Source: Prevotella sp.
Lineage (GTDB): Bacteria; Bacteroidota; Bacteroidia; Bacteroidales; Bacteroidaceae
DNA: 30,249 nt
Direction: 5' to 3'
Assembly: GCA_021636625.1 (NCBI GenBank)
Contig: JAJWLX010000042.1
Coordinates: 1 to 30,249, forward strand
Shown here in pieces: positions 1 through 8,400 of the stretch; position 1 is the stretch's first letter, and each line of letters opens with the position of its first letter. The translations under genes were made by a program, and so were the position numbers. The notes beneath the pieces were generated by a model. The model searched no databases. It saw only the letters and a list, made by a program, of their open reading frames with translations, and was not told the origin of the DNA.

Positions 1-121
1 TTACGAAGAAAAATGCATATACGCAAAGGTTTCATCGAAAAATTTCAATGTTAACAAATCTAACTCATAGTTTTCTCCCCTAAAACTCACCGTTTCTCGG
101 GTCAGAAGTCATTAAAAAAAT

Positions 122-238
122 AACACGGACAAATTGAATTTGTCCAGACAAATTGTCCAGCAGCTCATAACATACTGGTTATTACACTGTTACAAGCACT
201 ATAACAAACAAGCCGGACAAATTCAATTTGTCCGTGTT
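122..238. repeat. 117-bp element bounded by perfect 24-bp inverted repeats
   Basis: Positions 122-145 and 215-238 are perfect reverse complements over 24 bp, separated by 69 bp. Each arm contains a 19-bp palindrome (GGACAAATTGAATTTGTCC at 127-145 and its complement-centred twin at 215-233). A third shorter copy, GACAAATTGTC, lies at 147-157. The right arm runs up to the last base before the stop codon of the PP2C-like gene. The size and terminal inverted repeats resemble a MITE, but I see no clear target-site duplication. It could also be a strong bidirectional hairpin or a cluster of operators. Bases 1-121 to its left hold no gene that I can support. Confidence 0.75.
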
Positions 239-1090
239 TTATTTTTCAACCGAAAACCGGATATAGGTTCTATCATCGAAGCTCTTATTGCCCTCTACGA
301 TGCCCTTGGTGGCGATAAAGGAATGGATGTTCTGAGGGTCGTTGGCAATCTGCTCTGCCAATGCCGCCTCGCTCGCTGACAAAGTAGGCTTCAGGAAAGG
401 ATAGCCATCGCTAGCCAATACTACTTCATTCGGCGATGAAACAGGCTTCGTTTGCTCTTGAAAGTATGTTTCAATGCTACTTGAAACAGGCTTCATTTTT
501 AACGCTACAACCTTCACTCCCTCCCGATAGATAGGAAATCCATCGATAACCGTATAGGTCTGGTTCTGTCCGGAAAGCATCGCCTCGATCAATAATGGCT
601 CTATCTGCTTTCTAGCCTCAGCAGGCGAAAGGCCCTGCTCTATCAGCTCCACCCTCTTCCGGGCAATCTTCTCCTCATAAGGTTTGCCGTTCTCATAAAG
701 CTTTCCATCGATGATAGCCTGGCAATCGCCCACCATCCAGACTTCATTCCTTGTCCGGCTATAAAGGATAGCCGAGGCGGTAAGCCGTTCTTCCGGATGC
801 TCCTTCAACCGCTCTTCCACTCCTAGCTTTTCATACACCTTATTATATATATAGGCTGTCACACCCTGGCAGAAATCATCTACCGAGGCATCCGCTTTCA
901 ACTCCTCACGAATATACTCCGAGATAAGCATCATGGCATATCTTCCGTTCTTCATATCAGGATTGAGATGCTTCGGAGTCTTGCTCGTACTGCCATCAAT
1001 CACTGCGATGAAATCATCGGTAACTACCATTCCATCCTCACAAGCCTCAGGGCTCTTCTTTCCTATGATACTGCTTTCTATAATATCCAT
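239..1090 (-). CDS. PP2C-like (PPM-type) protein phosphatase domain protein
   Basis: The 283-residue product has the spaced acidic motifs of PPM/PP2C metal-dependent Ser/Thr phosphatases: E18-D19-G20, D32-G33-S34, G121-D122-C123, S227-D228-G229 and D272-D273-R274-T275. It has no signal peptide or membrane segment, so it is probably cytoplasmic. Family members remove phosphate from Ser/Thr residues using two metal ions held by these aspartates. The sequence is divergent from textbook members (DGST rather than DGHG), so the substrate is unknown and activity is unproven. The start at 1090 is supported by a good promoter just upstream. A C-terminal fragment of a paralogue survives at 14622-14723, so this family has been duplicated locally. 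The gene has no obvious role in the adjacent polysaccharide locus. Confidence 0.75.
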   Translation of the reverse strand: MDIIESSIIGKKSPEACEDGMVVTDDFIAVIDGSTSKTPKHLNPDMKNGRYAMMLISEYIREELKADASVDDFCQGVTAYIYNKVYEKLGVEERLKEHPEERLTASAILYSRTRNEVWMVGDCQAIIDGKLYENGKPYEEKIARKRVELIEQGLSPAEARKQIEPLLIEAMLSGQNQTYTVIDGFPIYREGVKVVALKMKPVSSSIETYFQEQTKPVSSPNEVVLASDGYPFLKPTLSASEAALAEQIANDPQNIHSFIATKGIVEGNKSFDDRTYIRFSVEK

Positions 1091-1122
1091 CTTTGCAATG
1101 CTTTAAATAAAACATTGCAAAG
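1091..1122. promoter_or_regulatory. Palindrome between promoter and PP2C start (possible operator)
   Basis: CTTTGCAATG at 1091-1100 is the exact reverse complement of CATTGCAAAG at 1113-1122. The extension inward is nearly symmetric. The distal arm overlaps the -7 box, and the proximal arm touches the start codon at 1088-1090. Because the predicted transcription start falls between the arms, a protein-binding operator is more likely than an RNA hairpin. This is inference. Confidence 0.4.
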
Positions 1123-1148
1123 ATAGTTTTTTTTCCAGAAAGAACCAA
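1117..1148 (-). promoter_or_regulatory. Bacteroidota-type promoter for the PP2C-like gene
   Basis: Read on the minus strand, TTGG (1145-1148), a 19-bp spacer and TATCTTTGC (1117-1125) match the Bacteroidota primary-sigma promoter (TTTG/TTGG, N19-21, TAnnTTTG). It lies 27 bp from the start codon. The same layout recurs before the hybrid regulator at 20362-20393. Confidence 0.7.
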
Positions 1149-1180
1149 GATTTTTTTATGTTATTTCCAGATGTATGTAT

Positions 1181-1204
1181 GACTCTACTTTAAAAAGTGG
1201 AGTC
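1181..1204 (-). terminator. Hairpin after the GH30 gene
   Basis: A 10-bp stem with one mismatch (GACTCTACTT pairing with AAGTGGAGTC) and a 4-base loop lies 34 bp beyond the GH30 stop. There is no clear T-run behind it on the minus strand, so termination is uncertain. Confidence 0.35.
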
Positions 1205-1237
1205 AGCCATAGATAATCAAAGGAAGTGCTATTTTCA

Positions 1238-2662
1238 CTAATACACGATGGTATTCAAAGACAATGGAGCCAAGGTGGCTGTAAGGTCTTTACCCTCTAC
1301 GGTGAATGACATCGTGTTAGCTTTCTTTTCTGGATTGTAGCATACCACCACTACCTTGCCATCCTGGTTCTTGAAGGCGATGGTGTTGGTATCGTTGGAA
1401 ACCTTCAGTAGTTGGCTGCCTGGCTGAATGAAGTGAGAGAAGTGCTTCATCAAGTAATATTCAGGGGTGCGAGTGAGGGCACCTGTCTTTCGGTTGATGA
1501 TGACCAATGCATTCTGTTTCCATTTAAACAAACTTTCCAAGTCATCGCCCAACACCATGTTCCACTGCATATAGCTGGAAGCACCACTTCTGAAGCAATG
1601 AAGGATTCTTTCCCACGACTTCACCATATCAGCCCAGTTGTTATCGCCGTCACCACAGATTCCCTCTGTCTGCATCAATTTCATCTCAGGCATCTGCTCG
1701 TGCACCTTAGGCATGGCGCGCATGCCAGTCCACTGCATACCTATGCCCTTGATGTATTTGGCCACACCATTATCCTTGAAGAAATCGAATACCCACTGTG
1801 GATTAGGATAGTTGATTGTTCCCAACCACAACTCTGTGTCCTTGACTTTGTCGGTCTCCAACTGTGGCACGAGATATTTCTCTATGAAAATGGCGAAGTC
1901 CTGAGGACGCCAAGTACAACACTGCCAACATGGTTGCCACTGCACCTCGTTCTGTGGCATCAAAATATCAATGTTCACCCCCTCCTGCTTATATGCCTGA
2001 AGATATTTAGAGAGATAGATAGCGTATGAACGCAGGCATCCATCAGTCATCTTGAATGTGGTGATGTTTGGATAGGTAGCAAAATGCTCGTCCATTCGGT
2101 TATGTCCCACATCTGTGTGATTGATGCCATGACTCTTCAACGAGTAATGCTCAGAAATTTTCATCCAGTAAGGAGGAGTCCAAGGCGATGCCCACATCTT
2201 GAGGTCAGGGCGCACCTTCTTTGCCAACTTAATCATTGGCAAAAGAATGTAACGATCGCGGGCAATGGAGAAATTGCGCTGTGTCCAGTCGTAGTCCACA
2301 TCATTATATGTATAGGTGGAAAGCGAGAGGTCATTGCCGCCTACAGGTGTTCGTCCCCAGGCAAAGTGAATGCCTTCTTCCCCAAACATTTCTTTCATGA
2401 TGCCCATTCGCTGCTGTTCATTGACGCATTGCATGGCATCCCAGGCACGCTCTGAGAATGTGCCTCCAAAACCTTCTACTTCCCTGACCAAAGAGTCTGT
2501 GTAAACGACGATATTCTCTCCCTTAGCGTTCGGATGGTTTTCCACGCTTACTTTGTTCTTCACCCAACGATTACTTTCCGTAGTGGAAAACATTTGTGGC
2601 TTCTGAGCCATTGTCCCCATCGTTGCCAAGATAGAGAATGCCAAGCATACTATTTTTCTCAT
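1238..2662 (-). CDS. GH30 family glycoside hydrolase (secreted)
   Basis: The 474-residue product has an N-terminal signal peptide (about residues 1-19, ending at a TMAQ-like site), then a GH30-type (beta/alpha)8 barrel and a short C-terminal beta-sandwich. Family landmarks are GFGGTFSE near residue 64, WASPWTPPYWM near 157, the acid/base E239 in MPQNEVQW, and the nucleophile E333 in QTEG. GH30 enzymes are retaining hydrolases acting on beta-linked glucans, galactans or xylans. The motif set looks closer to the beta-1,6-glucanase/galactanase-like clades than to glucuronoxylanases, but I cannot fix the subfamily. The Cys-rich CWQCC stretch right after the acid/base is distinctive. It lies downstream of the main glycosidase operon but is separated by a terminator and 947 bp, so it is probably transcribed on its own. 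Confidence 0.88.
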   Translation of the reverse strand: MRKIVCLAFSILATMGTMAQKPQMFSTTESNRWVKNKVSVENHPNAKGENIVVYTDSLVREVEGFGGTFSERAWDAMQCVNEQQRMGIMKEMFGEEGIHFAWGRTPVGGNDLSLSTYTYNDVDYDWTQRNFSIARDRYILLPMIKLAKKVRPDLKMWASPWTPPYWMKISEHYSLKSHGINHTDVGHNRMDEHFATYPNITTFKMTDGCLRSYAIYLSKYLQAYKQEGVNIDILMPQNEVQWQPCWQCCTWRPQDFAIFIEKYLVPQLETDKVKDTELWLGTINYPNPQWVFDFFKDNGVAKYIKGIGMQWTGMRAMPKVHEQMPEMKLMQTEGICGDGDNNWADMVKSWERILHCFRSGASSYMQWNMVLGDDLESLFKWKQNALVIINRKTGALTRTPEYYLMKHFSHFIQPGSQLLKVSNDTNTIAFKNQDGKVVVVCYNPEKKANTMSFTVEGKDLTATLAPLSLNTIVY

Positions 2663-2693
2663 AATTCTTCGTATATTTTTAGTTAATTCTTTA

Positions 2694-2777
2694 TTATGTT
2701 ACGTTTAAGCCTGAAGATTTACTTACGAGGTCCTCACTTTCCTCTCGGTTGCCCAAACGAAAGGGCCGATTCGCCAT
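2694..2777 (-). CDS. 27-codon ORF carrying an ECF sigma-2 motif; leader peptide or remnant
   Basis: An ATG at 2777 opens a 27-codon frame that stops 31 bp before the GH30 start. Its middle reads LGNREESEDLV, nearly identical to LGNREEAEDLV in region 2 of the ECF sigma factor at 15729-16244. Seventeen bases are identical between the two sites (2740-2756 and 16138-16154). Upstream, the same frame continues for about ten codons before a stop. It may be the scrap of a dead sigma-factor gene, or a short translated leader whose end is placed to influence GH30 translation. Whether it is translated is unknown. Confidence 0.35.
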   Translation of the reverse strand: MANRPFRLGNREESEDLVSKSSGLNVT

Positions 2778-2866
2778 AAAGTCACCTTCAGAAAAAGCTT
2801 CTCAAAAACAGCAATTAAAATTTCTTCCTCCTTTCACAACCACCATAGTGCATTTATAATCAACCA

Positions 2867-3292
2867 GTTAAGTGTGAAAGGAGAATTCTCTGAAACAACA
2901 ATAATAATCAGCAGAAAAGACTATTAATATAAGGAGAAGGCAACTTAGTCTAAAGGAGAAAGCAACTATCACAAAAGGAATAGAAAAGGCTTCTTTGTAT
3001 CGGATGACCCGGGTCATCCATATAGATGACGGGAGTGAGCCATATAGATGACCCGAGTCATCCATATAGACGAGCTTAGTCATCCAGCCGATAAATCGTC
3101 TCTTTTCGCCTGCCAATATCTATCCCTCATCCTTCTGGTTACTATGCTTCATCCCAACATTCATAACAAAGACACCCACTAGATCCTTGCCACACCTATA
3201 CCATACTCATTAAAAACAAGAACATCGCCATATTTAAGCTTAGCCATCAATTACCATCTCAAAATAATGAGATTTTTCCTTTCACACTTAAC
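2867..3292. repeat. 16-bp inverted repeats framing a 426-bp segment
   Basis: GTTAAGTGTGAAAGGA at 2867-2882 and its exact complement at 3277-3292 face each other and enclose the tandem palindrome array. Shorter relatives of the core GTGAAAGGA occur inverted near 2829 and directly at 3322. This may mark the edges of a decayed mobile element or recombination between short repeats. No transposase is present. Confidence 0.5.
3003..3090. repeat. Four tandem 22-bp near-palindromic repeats
   Basis: Units start at 3003, 3025, 3047 and 3069, an exact 22-bp period. Unit 1 begins with the perfect 16-bp palindrome GATGACCCGGGTCATC followed by CATATA. Units 2 and 3 keep GATGAC and CATATA, and unit 4 is more degenerate. 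The period is about two helical turns and is not a multiple of three, which argues for a DNA- or RNA-level role rather than coding. A comparable array with a 21-bp period lies at 28458-28537. Confidence 0.85.
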
Positions 3293-3302
3293 ACTCTTAT
3301 TT

Positions 3303-3491
3303 TCAACACAATACACATTCCGTGAAAGGAGAATTATTATCCACCTTAAATATTTTCTGCAAATTTCGAACCGTCTCTCCAGCCAATCCACTGGCATAGG
3401 TAGGGGAATTGGCATACTCCCTATCAATATCAGTCGCCATGGAAACATGGCAGAAAAGCGATAATATAACAACGATAATTGCTTTATTCAT
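3303..3491 (-). CDS. 62-residue hypothetical secreted protein, possibly truncated
   Basis: The predicted product starts with a convincing signal peptide (MNKAIIVVILSLFCHVSMA) and then about 43 mostly polar residues ending in CVLC. I recognise no family. A -7 box (TATTTTTGC, 3514-3522) lies about 25 bp upstream, with no good -33 element. The last codons lie in a copy of the 14-mer repeat also seen at 2874-2887, so the frame may be the surviving N-terminus of a longer secreted protein cut by recombination. It could equally be a real small secreted protein. Confidence 0.4.
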   Translation of the reverse strand: MNKAIIVVILSLFCHVSMATDIDREYANSPTYASGLAGETVRNLQKIFKVDNNSPFTECVLC

Positions 3492-3514
3492 TTTTTAGAT
3501 ACGTTTAGATGGTG

Positions 3515-3522
3515 CAAAAATA
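3515..3522 (-). promoter_or_regulatory. -7 box upstream of the 62-residue ORF
   Basis: Minus-strand TATTTTTG fits TAnnTTTG. The -33 position with a 19-bp spacer reads TTCT, a poor match. It lies just downstream of the operon terminator. Confidence 0.35.
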
Positions 3523-3523
3523 C

Positions 3524-3559
3524 AAAAAGTTACTCAAAGAAAGAACTCTTCGAGTAACT
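3524..3559 (-). terminator. Rho-independent terminator of the glycosidase operon
   Basis: AGTTACTC (528-535 of this kilobase) pairs with GAGTAACT (552-559), with an inner AAGA/TCTT extension. On the minus strand a run of T follows the stem. It lies about 50 bp beyond the GH127-type stop codon. Confidence 0.7.
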
Positions 3560-3609
3560 ATATCTGTCATTAGTGTTTGAAAATATAGAGATTTGATTGA
3601 CCTCTGTAT

Positions 3610-5442
3610 TTACTTCTGCCAATATACGGCATAGCGGCAGTGATGGGCATCATAGAATGGGATGAGCTCCACGCCATTCTTCATCTTGAAGTTCTTGATG
3701 CTCTTCAAGCCCTCATACTTCGCCTTCTCTACTGTAGATGCAGGTATCTTGAAGTCGAAAGTATAATAGTCGTTATATTTCTGAGGATTGCTGAACGGAC
3801 GCTCCACCTTGTCGAGTTTGCCTGCCATCACGACAGGACCATAGACCAAAGCCACCTTGGAGGCATCGTCCTTGGTTGCCTCCTCTCGGAGTTGCATTCC
3901 CAGTTGTACTTCTATCTTATCACCAGCCTTCCAAAGTCGAGAAATGGCAACATAGCCATCCGTACCTTTCACAGCTTTCACCTTCTTTCCATTCACCTTG
4001 ATGTCCATCTTGGTTGCCCATGCAGGATAACGCAGACGAAGAGCAAACTGCTTCGATTTTCCATCTACAGTAAATGTCGTGGTAGAAGATTGAGGAAAAG
4101 ATGTTTGCTGAGTGAAAGTTGTACCCTCCCAATCTACCTTTGATGGGATGAAGAGATTCACGTAGAGGTCTTTATCTGAATGGAAGTAGATGCTCGAAGC
4201 ATACTTTACATGACTCTCGAAACCACTGCCCACGCAGCACCAAAAGCTACTGTCCCTGGTAGAGTACAAGCGATAAGCACCAGTCTGCAATGGGGTAAAG
4301 TAGCACACCATCGAACTCTCTGGGTCTTGCTGACCGAGGATATGGTTATAGAGCGCACGCTCGTAATAGTCGGCTATTTGGCTCGATGGATTCCAGGAGA
4401 AGAGGTGGTCGGCAAGTTTCAAGAGATTAAAGGTGCAACAGTTCTCGCCATCATATCCCGAGAGATGCTTGCTCTGCTCGGTTGGCTTGAAGAGATGCTC
4501 CTTATCGGAAAGTTCTCCTGTCACGAAGGCATGGTCGTTCACCAAGGTCCAGAAGAGAAGTTCGGCAGCCTTGCGACTGTCCTTTACTCCGAACATCTCA
4601 TAGTTGCGAGCCTCTCCCAGGAGTTTTGGAATGAAAGTATTGGCATGGTTGGTACCCAAGTCTGGATTGCCAGCCTTCAAAGGGTCTATCTTCTCATTGT
4701 GATAGAAGTAGCGAGCCACCCAGAGATACTTCTCGTCTTTGGTGAGGGCATATAGCTCATACATCGCCTCATTGAATCCACCAAACTCATTGCGTATCAT
4801 CAGCTTGCGAGTTTCCTCAGAGAGAGGCTTGAGCTTATTATATGCCCAGTTGCCCATTCCTTTCGCTATCTCCAAGGCCTTCTCATTGCCAGTCATCTGA
4901 TACTGGTCGATCATACCCTGCACGATTTTATGGAGCGTATAGAAAGGTGCCCATACGCTCTTGCCTTGGATATTACGGTCGATGAGACCTTCGGCGAAGG
5001 CACTTAGATAGCCACCCCTGCCGTATGCCTGCTGCACCTCGGCAAGACCATTGACGATGCTGTCAGCCTTCATCTTAACGGCTTGCGAACCAGTCTGGGC
5101 ATAGAGCGTGGCGTAGGCAGAGAGAAGATGTCCCGTAATATGACCACGCAGGTCACAGTCGAGCGTTTCCCATCCACCCAGTTTCTTCACGGTCATATAG
5201 CCACCCTCTCTGCTGGAGAAAGCACCGCTGGTATTGCGGAAGCTCTGCAAGAGCGAGTTTACAGACACTGACATCATCCAAGCTGAGTCTCGTTTCATAT
5301 TCTCTTGGAAACGAGAAGGAAGAAGATGCACCTGGTTCATCTTGAAAGGCTGACACCTTGTGTTGTTGTTTCCGATGGCAAGGCAGTTGAGACTACCAGC
5401 CATCAACAAGCCTGCCACGATTGCTATTGATTTTCTGTTCAT
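3610..5442 (-). CDS. Beta-L-arabinofuranosidase, GH127/GH146 type (DUF1680)
   Basis: The 610-residue product has a signal peptide (about 1-22), an alpha/alpha-barrel and a C-terminal beta-sandwich typical of DUF1680 enzymes. The zinc/cysteine centre is intact: E333-N-C335 in DGENCCTFNLLKL and C402-C403 in FWCCVGSGFESH. These match the Glu, Cys and Cys-Cys pattern of characterised GH127 beta-L-arabinofuranosidases, in which one Cys of the pair is the nucleophile. HITGHLLSA near residue 101 is also typical. The enzyme should release beta-L-arabinofuranose from plant glycans in the periplasm. GH127 and GH146 share these motifs, and I cannot choose between them with certainty. It is the last gene of the five-gene operon, 38 bp after GH2 and followed by a terminator. 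Confidence 0.88.
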   Translation of the reverse strand: MNRKSIAIVAGLLMAGSLNCLAIGNNNTRCQPFKMNQVHLLPSRFQENMKRDSAWMMSVSVNSLLQSFRNTSGAFSSREGGYMTVKKLGGWETLDCDLRGHITGHLLSAYATLYAQTGSQAVKMKADSIVNGLAEVQQAYGRGGYLSAFAEGLIDRNIQGKSVWAPFYTLHKIVQGMIDQYQMTGNEKALEIAKGMGNWAYNKLKPLSEETRKLMIRNEFGGFNEAMYELYALTKDEKYLWVARYFYHNEKIDPLKAGNPDLGTNHANTFIPKLLGEARNYEMFGVKDSRKAAELLFWTLVNDHAFVTGELSDKEHLFKPTEQSKHLSGYDGENCCTFNLLKLADHLFSWNPSSQIADYYERALYNHILGQQDPESSMVCYFTPLQTGAYRLYSTRDSSFWCCVGSGFESHVKYASSIYFHSDKDLYVNLFIPSKVDWEGTTFTQQTSFPQSSTTTFTVDGKSKQFALRLRYPAWATKMDIKVNGKKVKAVKGTDGYVAISRLWKAGDKIEVQLGMQLREEATKDDASKVALVYGPVVMAGKLDKVERPFSNPQKYNDYYTFDFKIPASTVEKAKYEGLKSIKNFKMKNGVELIPFYDAHHCRYAVYWQK

Positions 5443-5480
5443 AACAAGACATTATCACATTATATTATTTAGCATTCAGA

Positions 5481-8400
5481 TTATAAACTATTCAAACAGA
5501 GGCGAAAGTTCAACGAATATTCCCCATCAAAAAGGCGGTATTCTGTGTGAGGCGGTTCACCCCAACTATTATCTCCACCGACGCCTCGTTGTGCACCATC
5601 CAGAATCACATACGTTTCCATACGTGGATGCATATCTTTCTGATGCATCATCTTCTTTTCCAGTCCCATATCAAGATCCTCATCTGCAAAATGCAAGGCT
5701 GAGAAATCCATTGACTTCTCTGCCTGAAAGCGAAGGGCAACACCCTTCTTAGGCGAGGTGATTTCAGCCCAACGCACATCACTATGGTTACCAGTCTGCT
5801 GAGGGAATATGTATGGATAGTACATATCCGTCACTGTGGTATCATAGAGACCGATAAACTGGCTGGTCTTGCGGTCGGAGTAGTTTTCCCAAGGTCCACG
5901 ACCATAATAGCGTACATTCTCAAATCCCTTAGGGAGCGTCATTCGCATACCAAAGCGAGGCAACTCCGGGAGTTTTTTGTCCTTGGTATTCATGCTAGCC
6001 TTCACATCGATGCTTCCATCCTTACGGAAGAAATAAGAAAGATGGTAAGGTTGCTTGATGTCGCCTAACAACATCTCAAATGTTACCTGCACACCATCGG
6101 TTGTAGGCTGACCTACCTGACATTTGGTTACATAGCGATTGGTCTGAGCCGAACGCCATACATTGCTCTTCTGTGGCATCTTGTTACCATAGTCGTTGTC
6201 ATTAGGAGCACGCCAGAAGTAAGGTTCCAAACTTGTACGATTGCCTAGAACTGATATGTCATTCATGGCATAATCTGTCAAAGCACCATCCTGCTTGTTG
6301 ATTTCTGCCTTGACATTACCTACGGTCAAGACAATCTTGTTCTTCAGCGTTTCCACCTTTACTTCTCCCAAAGATTGCCCATTCTCTTGTTTCTCCATCT
6401 TGCCTTCACGCAGGAATTGTTCCTTGGCTATGTCATAATGAGCAGGCAACAAGTCGCTTGCCTCACGGGTATAGGCATATACTTGAAGGGTATATTCATC
6501 ATTTGGATTTATGGATGGCAGCTTGACACGCACCTTACTCTCTTGCTGTGGCGCAGTCTTCAAGCGGAAATCGCCTTCCGTTATCTCCTTGCCTTCCTTG
6601 CAGAGCGTCCAATGGAAGTCATAGTCGGCGAGCGTGGAGAACTGATACTCATTTCTAACAGTCAACTCACCCTTCTTCCAGTCAAAGCCAGGGAAGATAA
6701 TGTCTTGATATACCTTCTTCACCTCTAAGGCTTGCGGCTTGTAACTCATATCGGAAGCAAGGACACCATCACATCCACAGTTCATCTCCACAGGCCATAC
6801 ATAACTTCCCATCTCACCATTATACATCCAATAAGTACGATGGTCGGTGTTCTCATTGATGGTACGGCGGATGCCCTGGTCTTGGAAGTCCCAGATAAAT
6901 CCACCTTGCAAGTTAGGCGACTTCTTGATTAAATCCCAGTAATCCTGAAGGTTTCCATTGCTATTACCTTGCGCATGAGCATACTCACACATGATGAAAG
7001 GACGCTGTTTGCCACTCTTGGCATAGGCGAGCACCCTGCCCCAGTTAGGGTACATGTGACATACGATGTCGGTATTTTCTTCCTCCCAAGCTTGCTCAAA
7101 CTGTACGAAGCGAGTTTTATCGTTCGCTTTCAACCAGCGATACTGCTCATGAAATACCTGTCCATTGCCACACTCATTACCCATAGACCAACCAATGATG
7201 CTTGGGTGATTACGGTCACGATAGAACATACGATGGATGCGGTCACGATGCGCAGGAGCCCATTCCTTGCGATAAGCTGGATGTGGTACGGTATCGGTGA
7301 AATAGACACAACTGCCCATTCCGTGGGTCTCGATATTTGCCTCATCCACCACATAGATGCCATACTTATCACAGAGATCGAGCCATTCTGGACAATTAGG
7401 ATAATGGCTGCTACGCACGGCATTGATGTTCAACTCACGCAGGCGGCGCAGATTATCCATCATAATTTCGTGGCTCTGCACGTGTCCTAGGGAGTCATTG
7501 TGCTCATGGCGATTGACACCCTTGATATATACCATCTTGCCATTGACAAGCAGTCGGGCGTTCTCGATCTTCACCTCCCGGAAACCTACTTGCTGGCGCA
7601 CGGTGTCACCACCCAGTATCATCGCTATCTGATAGAGATAAGGTTTTTCGCCACTCCATAGGTTCACCTTATTCAGTTTCTTGCTCACGTGGACGGTCGT
7701 CTCCTTGCCATCGGCCTGGAAAGGCTTGGTCTCATTGAGTATCAGTTTGCCACTGGCATCACGAAGCTGCACCAACACCTTGTCAGAGACCGACTTGCCA
7801 GAGAAATTGCGAATAGCAACATCTGTCTCAAGCTGTCCATTGCGATAATTATCCACAGGTGTAGCCGTAATATTGTAATCCCATACAGACACTGGATTAT
7901 AAGCCTGCAGATACACGTCACGCTCTATTCCTGTGATACGCCAGAAGTCCTGATCCTCCATATAGCTGCCATCGTGCCAACGATACACCTGTACCGCCAT
8001 TTGATTGGCACGACCATCTAGATGGACTAACTTCGTCACGTCAAACTCAGCAGGAGTCTTGGAGCATTTGGTCATACCCACCTCCGTGCCATTCACCCAT
8101 ACTCTCGCATAGCCCGTAATGGAACCGAAATGGAGCATCACATCCCTACCCTTCCATTGTGAAGGCACCGTGAATGAAGTACGGTAAGTGCCTACAGGAT
8201 TCGGGATGTCGATGTAAGGAGGATTAGGCGACCAAGGATAGGTGATATTGGCATACAAGGGTGCGCCAAAGCCCATCAACTCCCAGTTGGACGGCACAGG
8301 AATCTGTGCCCACTTGGAGTCATCGAAACCTGGACGATAGAAGTCCGCAGGTGCATCCTTGATGTCATCGGCATAATGGAAACGCCACTTGCCATTCAAA

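Larger units (their letters stand above)
2663..3609. other. 947-bp intergenic region rich in repeats and remnants
   Basis: This stretch lies between the GH30 and GH127-type genes. It holds, from left to right, a 27-codon ORF with a sigma-factor motif (2694-2777), a 16-bp inverted repeat pair (2867-2882 and 3277-3292), a four-unit tandem palindrome array (3003-3090), a 62-codon ORF with a signal peptide (3303-3491) with its -7 box, and the terminator of the upstream operon (3524-3559). The 14-mer GTGAAAGGAGAATT occurs at 2874-2887 and again at 3322-3335. Longer frames across 2868-3116 read through the tandem repeats and look non-coding. Confidence 0.7.

Noticed and set aside
1..121. Weak -7-like CCTTTGC on the minus strand near position 25
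   Set aside because: The TA of the box and a -33 partner are missing and no gene is visible to the left.
134..379. 81-codon plus-strand frame at the left edge
   Set aside because: It spans the inverted-repeat element and the antisense of the PP2C gene; no motif.
3003..3090. Possible CRISPR array
   Set aside because: The units are contiguous without unique spacers and there are no cas genes. The same holds for 28458-28537.
2868..3116. 82-codon minus-strand frame across the tandem repeats
   Set aside because: Its middle is translated repeat with a period not divisible by three, and it has no family or signal features.
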